Positions 8,879 through 16,008 of a DNA stretch of 38,059 bases are shown here, piece after piece. Position 1 is the stretch's first letter. The number at the start of each line of letters is the position of its first letter. The position numbers and the translations under genes are program-made. Origin of the DNA: CAZBGL01 sp964491375 (GTDB lineage: Bacteria > Desulfobacterota > Deferrisomatia > Deferrisomatales > Deferrisomataceae); assembly GCA_964491375.1 (NCBI GenBank), contig CAZBGL010000006.1:1-38059 (forward strand), written 5' to 3'. A model generated the notes under the pieces. It was not told the origin of the DNA, did no database searches, and worked only from the letters and a program-made list of their open reading frames with translations.

Positions 8879-9537
8879 GATCGCCCGTCCTCGGCCGGCC
8901 GGAGCCGCCGGATCGCCTCCCCGTAGTCGTCCGAGCCGAACACGTACGACCCGGCCACGAGCACGTCGGCCCCGGCCTCCCAGCACAGGGAGGCGGTTTC
9001 TCGGTTGATCCCGCCGTCCACCTCGACGAGCAGGTCCGGTTTCCGGCCCTGGGCCATCCGGCGCAGTTCCCGGATCTTGGACAAGGCCAGATCCAGGAAC
9101 GCCTGCCCCCCGAAGCCCGGGTTCACGCTCATCACCAGCACCAGGTCCACCGCCTCCAGCACCGGCTCCACCGCGCACACCGGCGTGGACGGGTTCAGGC
9201 TCACGCCCGCGCGCTTGCCCAGGGAACGGATCTGCTGGAGGTTGCGGTGGAGGTGCGGGCAGGCCTCGGCGTGCACCGTGATCACGTCGGCCCCGGCTTC
9301 CGCGAAGGCGGGCACGTACCGCTCCGGTTCCACGATCATGAGGTGTACGTCCAGGGGTCTCTCCGTGGCCCGGCGGATCGCCCGCACCACGGCCGGCCCG
9401 ATGGTGATGTTGGGCACGAACCGCCCGTCCATCACGTCCACGTGGATCCAGTCCGCACCGGCGAGGGTCACGGCCCGCACCTCGTCCGCGAGGCGGCCGA
9501 AGTCGGCCGAGAGCACGCTGGGGGCTATGAGGGGCAT
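8875..9537 (-). CDS. rpe: Ribulose-phosphate 3-epimerase
   Basis: Cytoplasmic pentose-phosphate/Calvin enzyme interconverting ribulose-5-phosphate and xylulose-5-phosphate; TIM barrel, 220 residues, normal length. Visible signatures: IAPSVLSADFGRL at the N-terminus, WIHVDVMDGRFVPNIT with the metal/catalytic His and Asp, VHLMIVEPERY, VSLNPSTP, VLVMSVNPGFGGQ and VDGGIN near the end. The ATG at 9537 matches the conserved start. It lies 45 bases after the PASTA-protein gene on the same strand. Confidence 0.96.
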   Translation of the reverse strand: MPLIAPSVLSADFGRLADEVRAVTLAGADWIHVDVMDGRFVPNITIGPAVVRAIRRATERPLDVHLMIVEPERYVPAFAEAGADVITVHAEACPHLHRNLQQIRSLGKRAGVSLNPSTPVCAVEPVLEAVDLVLVMSVNPGFGGQAFLDLALSKIRELRRMAQGRKPDLLVEVDGGINRETASLCWEAGADVLVAGSYVFGSDDYGEAIRRLRPAEDGRS

Positions 9538-9582
9538 GTCGCTTCCTCCGTCCGGGATACCGGTTCCTCTGGGGAACGCGCC

Positions 9583-10521
9583 TCACCAGCGGGCGGCCAG
9601 CACCAACCGGCCGTCCACCTCCAGGGAGACCCGATCGCCCGGCTGGGCCGCCACCGCGAACCGCACCACCGTACCCCGCCGAACCCAGTCGTCGAGCAGC
9701 ACCCACGACCTGCCGGCGCTGCGCCACACCACGGTCACGCGGGAGCGGCCGAAGCCGAGGGGAACCCGGTGGTGGAGGTAGAGCACCTTGGCCCGGGCCA
9801 GGTCCGGCACCGTACCGGCCACGGTCAGGGACACGGCGGCACCCGCCTCCACCGGGAACCCGGGCAGCGGGTCCTGGGCCACCACCCGCCCGGCCAGGGC
9901 CGGATCCAGGAGCTCCACCTCCTCGATCCGGTCCACCCGGAGCCCCAGGCGGTCCAGCCGCTCCAGGGCCTCGGGGAGCGGGAGCCCCTCGAACCGCGGC
10001 GTGCGGTAGCGCACCGGTTTCGGCCCCCGGCTCACCGCCAGGGGAACCTCCGCGCCCCGGGCCAGGGGCCGGCCGGGCTCTGCTCCCTGGGCCACGACCC
10101 GCCCTTCGGGCCCCATCCGGACCCGGGCCGCGATCCGACCCACAAGCCCCGCCTCCTCCAGGCGAATCCGGGCGTCCTCCAGGGAGAGGCCCCGAAGGTC
10201 CGGCACCGGGTGGCGCTCCGGCCCCCGGGAGAGCACCACCCCCACCCCCCTTCCGGCCTTGACCCGGGCCCCGGGCCGGGGATGCTGGGACACGACGTGG
10301 TTTTCGGGCACGGCGTCGGAGTAGACGAAGTCCCGCACCTCCAAGTCGAGTCCCGCCCCCTGGAGCCGGTCCAGGGCCTCGCCGAGGGACAGGCCCCGAA
10401 GGTCCGGCACCTCCACCACGGGGGTGCGTTCCACGAGCAGCGCCACGGCCAGATAGGCCCCCAGGCCGGCTGCCGCGACCGCCAGCACGGCATACACCGC
10501 ACCCAGGGCCATCCGCCTCAC
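9583..10521 (-). CDS. Membrane-anchored PASTA-repeat protein (no kinase domain)
   Basis: 312 residues. One N-terminal membrane helix (about residues 5-30) is followed by three PASTA-type repeats, starting VEVPDLRGLSLGEALDRL, HPVPDLRGLSLEDARIRL and TPRFEGLPLPEALERLDRL. Each ends with the typical VVAQ/VVSQ...PGxxV pattern. A further beta-rich region of about 80 residues (VTVVWRSAGRSWVLLDDW) closes the protein. PASTA repeats bind peptidoglycan-related ligands in kinases and penicillin-binding proteins; here neither enzyme domain is present, so a periplasmic structural or binding role is inferred. GTG at 10521 overlaps the rsmB stop (GTGA), favouring this start over the ATG at 10512. Confidence 0.85.
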   Translation of the reverse strand: MRRMALGAVYAVLAVAAAGLGAYLAVALLVERTPVVEVPDLRGLSLGEALDRLQGAGLDLEVRDFVYSDAVPENHVVSQHPRPGARVKAGRGVGVVLSRGPERHPVPDLRGLSLEDARIRLEEAGLVGRIAARVRMGPEGRVVAQGAEPGRPLARGAEVPLAVSRGPKPVRYRTPRFEGLPLPEALERLDRLGLRVDRIEEVELLDPALAGRVVAQDPLPGFPVEAGAAVSLTVAGTVPDLARAKVLYLHHRVPLGFGRSRVTVVWRSAGRSWVLLDDWVRRGTVVRFAVAAQPGDRVSLEVDGRLVLAARW

Positions 10522-11879
10522 GGCGCGCTCCTCCGCCTCAGCCGGGCCGCGAAGAAGCCGTCCAGGGCCGCCGCCCCCTCGCCGAGGGACTCCGGGTAGG
10601 TGCGCAGGAGGCCCTCTCGGTCCAGAAGCCCCCCCCAGGCCACCGGGCCCTCGGGCGGGGGCTCGGGCTGGAACTCGGGATGCCGGCCGAGAAAATGCCG
10701 CACCACGTCTTCGTTCTCGGCCCGCAACGTGGTGCAGGTGGCGTACACCAGGACCCCGCCCGGCCGCACCAGGCCCGCCACTCCCTCCAACAGGGCCTCC
10801 TGGAGGCTGGGGAGCCCGGCGATCGCGTCCGGCCCGCGCCTCCACTTGGCCTCGGGGGTGCGTGAGAGGATCCCCAGGCCCGAGCACGGCGCGTCCACGA
10901 GCACCGCGTCGAACGGTCCCCTCAGGGGCGGGCGACGGGCGTCCCCGACCAGGGCCGACACGTTGGGCGCCACGCACCGGGCCGCCAACCGGGCCACCTC
11001 CCGGGCCCGGGGCGGGTGCACGTCCAGCGCGGCGACCCGGGCGTCCGAACCGGCGAGCATCACCAAGTGAGTCGCCTTGAGACCCGGGCCCGCGCACGCG
11101 TCCAGGATTCTCCATCCCCGCTCGGGCGCCAGGTAGTGGGCGATCAACTGGGAGGCCTGATCCTGCACCACGGCCAGGCCCTCGCGGACCAGGGGGAGCC
11201 GCCGGGGGTCCCCCCGCGACTCCACCCGGACGGCCTCGGGCACGTGCCGGCCGGGCTCGGCTCGGATGCGCGCGTCCCGGAGCACCCGGATGGCCTCCTC
11301 CCGGGTGATGCGGCGGGTGTCCACCCGGAGCCACAGTTCGGGCACCCGGCTCGACGCCCGGCACAGGGCCTCGGCCCCTGACGGACCATGCTCCCGGATC
11401 CAGCGTTCAACCAGCCACTCGGGGCAGCCGAAAAGAAGGGCGAACCGCGCCGGGAGCGCCTCGGGCAGGGGAAGGTCGGGACCGCTGCGCGCCACGCGGC
11501 GGAGCACCGCGTTCGCGAACCCGGCGGCATGCCCCAGGCCCCTCCGCCGGGCCTCCTCCACGGCCCTGTCGACGGCCGCGTGTTCGGGGACCCGGTCCAG
11601 GAAGAGTATCTGGTAGGCGCCCACCCTTAGGATCTGGAGCAGGAGCGGGTGGATCCGCTCCAGGGGCCTTCGGCTCGCCCGCTGGAGATGGGCGTCCAGA
11701 CGGATGCGCCACCGGAGCACACCGTACACCAGATGGCCCACCAGCGCGCGCTCCCGGGCGGGCATGCGGGGGTGGCGCGCAAGGGCGGCGTGGAGGGCCG
11801 CGTCGGCGTACGCCTCCCTGCGCTCCAGCGTCTCCAGGATCGAAACCGCCAGGGAACGGGCGTCCGGGAATGGTTTCAC
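10518..11879 (-). CDS. rsmB: 16S rRNA m5C967 methyltransferase RsmB/Sun
   Basis: SAM-dependent RNA methyltransferase, 453 residues, normal length. The N-terminal NusB-like RNA-binding domain is at about 1-140 (SILETLERREAYAD, HLVYGVLRWR, VEEARRRG). The Rossmann methyltransferase domain follows, with motif I DACAGPGLKATH (about 260-271; usually CAAPGGKT, so slightly divergent). The two conserved cysteines are Cys332 in DAPCSGLG and Cys382 in YATCT, one the nucleophile and the other the release residue. The start is a GTG at 11879, supported by a strong promoter ending about 20 bases upstream and a GGAG at proper spacing. First gene of the leftward housekeeping operon. Confidence 0.94.
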   Translation of the reverse strand: MKPFPDARSLAVSILETLERREAYADAALHAALARHPRMPARERALVGHLVYGVLRWRIRLDAHLQRASRRPLERIHPLLLQILRVGAYQILFLDRVPEHAAVDRAVEEARRRGLGHAAGFANAVLRRVARSGPDLPLPEALPARFALLFGCPEWLVERWIREHGPSGAEALCRASSRVPELWLRVDTRRITREEAIRVLRDARIRAEPGRHVPEAVRVESRGDPRRLPLVREGLAVVQDQASQLIAHYLAPERGWRILDACAGPGLKATHLVMLAGSDARVAALDVHPPRAREVARLAARCVAPNVSALVGDARRPPLRGPFDAVLVDAPCSGLGILSRTPEAKWRRGPDAIAGLPSLQEALLEGVAGLVRPGGVLVYATCTTLRAENEDVVRHFLGRHPEFQPEPPPEGPVAWGGLLDREGLLRTYPESLGEGAAALDGFFAARLRRRSAP

Positions 11880-11900
11880 GGAAGGACTCCGGGGCGCGTC

Positions 11901-11929
11901 ACTATACTGCCGGGTCCGGGGGAAGTCAA
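11901..11929 (-). promoter_or_regulatory. sigma70-type promoter for the rsmB operon
   Basis: On the minus strand TTGACT (11929-11924), 17-base spacer, TATAGT (11906-11901). The match is close to consensus with ideal spacing. Expected transcription starts near 11895, only about 15 bases before the GTG of rsmB, so the leader is short. It lies in the divergent gap with the chemotaxis operon. Confidence 0.75.
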
Positions 11930-12019
11930 AGAGCGGATCCGGGCCACGGTTCCGGAACCCGGTCCCGGGTGATAGACTGCCGGCGTTTTCCCCACGGCCG
12001 GGACGGAGAGGCGGACGCC

Positions 12020-13309
12020 ATGCGCATGGAAATGGGCTACAAGTTCATCTTCGGCTTCATCCTGGTGGTGGCCTCGGTGGTGCTGGTGCCGTACGTGGTG
12101 GGCGGCCTGGATCTTCCGCCGTGGGCCCGCAGCATCATCCCACCCCTTGCGGCCATTGCCGTGGGCCTGGCCATGGGGAGCGCCTTTGCCCGGGGGCTCA
12201 CGCGCAAGGTGGGGGTGTTGCGGGGCACCACCCGCCGGATCGCAGAGGGTGACCTGCGGGAAGCCGTGGAACTGGGAACCAGCTGGCTTTCCGACGAACT
12301 GGACGACCTGGCCGAGTCCGTCAACCGCATGCTCTCCAACTTGCGGCAGATGGTGGCCCAGATCCTCCGCACCTCCACCGAGGTGGCGGCCGCGGCCCAG
12401 AGCCTGTCCGCCACGGCCGAGGAGATCAACGCCTCCAGCGAGGAGATCTCGGTGACCACCGAGGAGGTGGCCAAGGGCGTGGCGGAACAGCGGAGCGAGG
12501 TGGAACGGGTGGTCCGGCAGATCCACCAACTCGAGGAGGGACTCCGCCGGATCGAGGAGACCTGCCGGCAGGCCGCGGCCGCGGCCAGGGAGGCCGAGGA
12601 ACGGGCCCAGGCGGGGAGCCGCACGGCCCGGGAAGGCTTCGCCCGGCTCGAGTCGGTGCTGGAGGACCTGGAGCGCTCGGCCGGGGCCGCGGTGGCGTTC
12701 TCCGAACAGATCCGCCAGGTCCAGCGGTTTGCCGACGTGATCACCAATCTGAGCCGACAGACCAACCTGCTGGCCCTGAACGCGGCGATCGAGGCCTCCA
12801 AGGCCGGGGAGGAGGGCAAGGGGTTTGCCGTGGTGGCCAGCGAGATCCGCAAGCTGGCCGACAGCGCCGAGAAGAGCGCGGACCAGATCACGGCCCTGCT
12901 GCGGCAGTTGGACGAGCGAGGCCGTGAGGTGCGCTCGGTGCTGGAGGCCTCCCAGGCCCAGGTTTCCGAGGGACGCCAAGGGCTCGACCGGGCCGCGGCC
13001 GTGCTCGACGAGATCACCGGGCTCGTTGCGGAAAACGCCCGCCGCGTCACGGAGATCCTGGAGCTGACCGGGGAGCAGGCCCGAGGGGGCAGGGAGATCG
13101 TCCGGTTCGCCGACCGGGTGGCCGCGGTGGCCGAGACGAACGCGGCCGCCACCCACGAGGTCTCCACCACGGTGGAGCACCAGACCGCGGCCATGGAGGA
13201 CATGGCCCAAGCGGCCATGCGCCTGAGCCGGATGGCCGAGGACCTGAACCGCCGGGTGGCGCGGTTCCAGGTGCCCGACGAAGGACAGGACGAGGGGGCG
13301 GCCGCATGA
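12020..13309 (+). CDS. Methyl-accepting chemotaxis protein with minimal periplasmic part
   Basis: 429 residues. Two membrane helices (about 8-30 and 37-56) are separated by only about 8 residues (DLPPWARS), so there is no periplasmic sensor domain. A HAMP domain follows (about 57-110), then a long coiled-coil signalling domain. Its hairpin tip is NLSRQTNLLALNAAIEASKA, then GFAVVASEIRKLAD. The tip differs slightly from the textbook AARAGE. Input must therefore come from the membrane, HAMP or a partner protein (inference). It is the first gene of a four-gene operon with cheW, cheY and cheA, joined by ATGA. The ATG at 12020 follows GGACGGAGAGGCG. No cheR or cheB is nearby. Confidence 0.88.
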   Translation: MRMEMGYKFIFGFILVVASVVLVPYVVGGLDLPPWARSIIPPLAAIAVGLAMGSAFARGLTRKVGVLRGTTRRIAEGDLREAVELGTSWLSDELDDLAESVNRMLSNLRQMVAQILRTSTEVAAAAQSLSATAEEINASSEEISVTTEEVAKGVAEQRSEVERVVRQIHQLEEGLRRIEETCRQAAAAAREAEERAQAGSRTAREGFARLESVLEDLERSAGAAVAFSEQIRQVQRFADVITNLSRQTNLLALNAAIEASKAGEEGKGFAVVASEIRKLADSAEKSADQITALLRQLDERGREVRSVLEASQAQVSEGRQGLDRAAAVLDEITGLVAENARRVTEILELTGEQARGGREIVRFADRVAAVAETNAAATHEVSTTVEHQTAAMEDMAQAAMRLSRMAEDLNRRVARFQVPDEGQDEGAAA

Positions 13310-13743
13310 GCCCGGAGGGGTCCTACCTCGTGGTGGAGGTGGACGGCGAGCGGTTCGGCCTGGACACGGGCCGGATCCTGACGGTGACGGAGTACCGGCA
13401 GCCCGAGCCCATACCCGGCCGGCCGGCACCGTTCCTGGGGGCCCTGAACCACCGGGGCGAGCTCCTGCCCGTGGTGCACCTGGCATCGGTTCTGGGACGG
13501 CGAGCCCGGCTGGATCCGCTCCGCTCGGTGGTCGTGGTGGTGGGATGGGAGGACGGCCTCCTGGGGATCCTGGTGGAGCGCACCCACGGGCTTCTCACGC
13601 CGCTGGCCCGCGTGCGCACGGCCCAGGTGCTGGGCCGGTGGGACGGGCCGTTCCTGGAACGGACCCTCGAGGCCGAGGGCCACCGGATCCACGTGCTGGA
13701 CCTGGACGCCCTGCTCGCCCACGTGGCCGAGAGGGTGGCATGA
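13306..13743 (+). CDS. cheW: CheW-like chemotaxis coupling protein
   Basis: 145 residues, one CheW domain of two SH3-like subdomains that would connect the transducer to CheA in the array. Visible: YLVVEVDGERFGLDTGRI, then FLGALNHRGELLPVVHLASVLG, which carries the conserved N-x-R-G segment, and GILVERTHGLL. The end (RIHVLDLDALL) matches the family. Both ends overlap neighbours by ATGA, so stoichiometric expression with the transducer and CheY/CheA is likely. Start at 13306 is decided by the overlap. Confidence 0.9.
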   Translation: MSPEGSYLVVEVDGERFGLDTGRILTVTEYRQPEPIPGRPAPFLGALNHRGELLPVVHLASVLGRRARLDPLRSVVVVVGWEDGLLGILVERTHGLLTPLARVRTAQVLGRWDGPFLERTLEAEGHRIHVLDLDALLAHVAERVA

Positions 13744-14105
13744 GCCGGGGGCGCGTGCTCGTGGTGGACGATGCGGCGTTCATGCGCCGCCGGATCCGGG
13801 ACGTCCTGGAAGGGGCGGGCTACGAGGTGGTGGGCGAGGCGGCCGATGGGGAGGAGGCGCTGGCCCTGTACGAGAGCGCGCGGCCCGACGTGGTCACCCT
13901 GGACCTGGTGATGCCCCACCGGGACGGGCTGGACACCCTGCGGGAACTGAGGCGCCGCGACCCGGCCGCCCGTGTGGTGGTGTGCTCGTCCCTCAGCGAT
14001 GAGGCGTCCATCCTGGAAGCCATCCGCCTGGGCGCCCGGGACTACCTGGTCAAGCCCGTGGCGGAGGAACGCCTCCTGGAGGCGGTGGACAAGGCGCGGC
14101 GATGA
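13740..14105 (+). CDS. cheY: CheY-type single-domain response regulator
   Basis: 121 residues, a lone receiver domain with no output domain. The acidic pair Asp10-Asp11 is in VLVVDDAAF, the phosphoacceptor is Asp55 in VVTLDLVMPH, the switch Ser is in VVVCSSLSDE, and the conserved Lys is in YLVKPV. It lies between cheW and cheA with ATGA overlaps on both sides, so it is presumably phosphorylated by that CheA. Its target (flagellar switch or another motor) cannot be told from sequence. Confidence 0.92.
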   Translation: MSRGRVLVVDDAAFMRRRIRDVLEGAGYEVVGEAADGEEALALYESARPDVVTLDLVMPHRDGLDTLRELRRRDPAARVVVCSSLSDEASILEAIRLGARDYLVKPVAEERLLEAVDKARR

Positions 14106-16003
14106 ACCGCGACATGGAGCGCTACCGGCAGCTTTTCCTGGACGAGAGCCTCCGGCACCTTCAGGCCGTGGAGGAGCGGATGGTGTCCGAGGAGGCGGTG
14201 TCCCCCCAGGACCTGGACGCGGTGTTCCGGGAGATCCACAGCCTGAAGGGCATGGCCGCCTCCATGGGGTTCGATGCCATGGCGGAGCTGGCCCACCGGC
14301 TCGAGGACACCCTGGATCGGTGGAGGGCCCGGGCGGAGGGCCTGTCGGACCCCGAAAGGGACCTGTGCCTGCGGGTGTGCGACCGGCTGGGGGAGATGCG
14401 CGAGGACATCGCCTCGGGGGGCACCGGCGACCTGGACTGGTCGGACCTGGCCGGCGAGCTGGAGGGCGGCCCGGACCGGGAGGGCACGCCAGGGAACGGG
14501 CTCCGGGTCCGGATCCGGCTCGCGGACAACTGCGCCTCGGCCACGGCGCGGGCTTACCTGATCCTCCAGCGGTTCCGGGAGCTGGACCCTGACCTGGAGT
14601 CCGCGCCGCCGGAGGAGGAGATCCTGGCCGGGACGGTTCCCCAAAGCCTGGAGCTGGTGCTCCGGGGCGTGGATCGGGCGGACGTGGAGGCCGTGTACGG
14701 GAGCCTCACCGAGGTGGCCGGCCTGGAGTTCCCGGACCCCGGTCCAGGAGCGGCCCACGGTGCGGAGGGGCCGGAGGAGCCCCCCCCCGAAACCGTGCAC
14801 GAGCCCCGGGACGTGGGCCCGGAGGAGGAGCCCCCTGGGCCCCGGGTGCGGCTTCCGGACACGGTCCAGGTGCCGGTGGAGGTGCTGGACGCTTTCGTGG
14901 ACCTGCTGGGGGAGCTCACCATCGCGCGCTCCCACATCGAGGAGACCGCCCGACGCCTGGGATCCGACGTGCTCTTCGAACAGGTGGACCGCCTGGGCCG
15001 GATCGTGCGTTCGCTCCACGGCCGGGTCATGTCCCTGCGGATGCTCCCGTTCGGGCTCGTCGTGGGGGGGCTGAGGCGGCTCGTGCGCGACCAGGCCGCC
15101 CGGCTCGGCAAGGAGGTGGAGTTCCGGGTGCAGGGCGAGGAGATCGGCCTGGACAAGTCCATCCTCCTCCAAGTGTCGGATCCCCTGGTGCACCTGGTGC
15201 GCAACGCCATCGACCACGGCATCGAACCCCCCCCCGAGAGGCAGCAGCGGGGCAAGCCCGTGCGGGCCCGGATCGAACTGGTGGCCGAGCGGGTCCGGAA
15301 CCGGGTGGGGGTGCGGGTGCGGGACGACGGCCGGGGCATCGATGTGGAGGCCGTGCGACGTCGGGCCGTCGAGCTGGGGTTCGTGGGCGAGGAGGAGAGC
15401 CGCCGGCTGAGCCCGGCCGAGATCTTCGCCTTCCTGTTCCGCCCCGGGTTCACCACCCGCTCGGACGTGACCGAGCTGTCCGGCCGGGGGGTGGGCCTGG
15501 ACGCCGTGAAGGCCCGGGTCGAGGCGATGGGCGGCACGGTGGAACTGTCGTCCTCGCCCGGAGAGGGCACCGAGGTGCGGCTCGACCTTCCCCTTTCCGT
15601 GGCGATCCTGCCGGTGCTCCTCGTGCAGGTGGGTCGGCACGCGCTGGCCCTGCCCACGGCCAGCATCGAGCGCACCGTGGAGGCCCGCTCCCGGGACGTG
15701 CGCTCCACCGAAGAGGGCCTGGTGCTCCTCACCGAGCGGGGCCAGGTGCCCGTGCTGGGCCTGGGTCAGGTGGTGCGTTTCCGGGGCGAGCGGCGCTTCC
15801 GTCGGCTCCCCCTGGTGCTCACCCGGACCGGCCGGGGCGTGGTGGCCCTGGGGGTGGACCGGTTCCTCCGGGAGGAGGACCTGTTCATCAAGCCCCTCAG
15901 GGGTCCCCTGAGGAGCTTGAAAGGGGTGGCCGGCTACTCGATCCTGGGCGACGGGCGGCTCGTGTTCCTGCTGGATCCCCCCACGCTCCTGCCCCCCGAA
16001 TAG
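14102..16003 (+). CDS. cheA: Chemotaxis histidine kinase CheA
   Basis: 633 residues. P1 Hpt domain with the phosphoacceptor His46 in FREIHSLKGMAASMGF. A CheY-binding P2-like domain is at about 133-215 (LRVRIRLADNCASATARAYL), then an acidic Pro/Glu linker. The P3 dimerisation helices start at about 257 (VPVEVLDAFVDLLGELTIAR). P4 ATPase domain has N-box HLVRNAIDHGIE, G1 DDGRGID and G2 GRGVGLDAVK. The P5 CheW-like domain begins near 495 (SVAILPVLLVQVGRHALALP). All catalytic boxes are present, so it should be an active kinase. It is coupled to cheY by ATGA. Its stop lies five bases from the stop of the converging RSH gene. Confidence 0.95.
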   Translation: MNRDMERYRQLFLDESLRHLQAVEERMVSEEAVSPQDLDAVFREIHSLKGMAASMGFDAMAELAHRLEDTLDRWRARAEGLSDPERDLCLRVCDRLGEMREDIASGGTGDLDWSDLAGELEGGPDREGTPGNGLRVRIRLADNCASATARAYLILQRFRELDPDLESAPPEEEILAGTVPQSLELVLRGVDRADVEAVYGSLTEVAGLEFPDPGPGAAHGAEGPEEPPPETVHEPRDVGPEEEPPGPRVRLPDTVQVPVEVLDAFVDLLGELTIARSHIEETARRLGSDVLFEQVDRLGRIVRSLHGRVMSLRMLPFGLVVGGLRRLVRDQAARLGKEVEFRVQGEEIGLDKSILLQVSDPLVHLVRNAIDHGIEPPPERQQRGKPVRARIELVAERVRNRVGVRVRDDGRGIDVEAVRRRAVELGFVGEEESRRLSPAEIFAFLFRPGFTTRSDVTELSGRGVGLDAVKARVEAMGGTVELSSSPGEGTEVRLDLPLSVAILPVLLVQVGRHALALPTASIERTVEARSRDVRSTEEGLVLLTERGQVPVLGLGQVVRFRGERRFRRLPLVLTRTGRGVVALGVDRFLREEDLFIKPLRGPLRSLKGVAGYSILGDGRLVFLLDPPTLLPPE

Positions 16004-16008
16004 GCGGG

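Noticed and set aside
6028..10599. 1523-residue open frame on the plus strand across ileS, rpe and the PASTA gene
   Set aside because: It lies antisense to three confidently identified genes, is rich in His/Pro/Gly/Arg as expected of shadow frames in GC-rich DNA, and has no recognisable domain.
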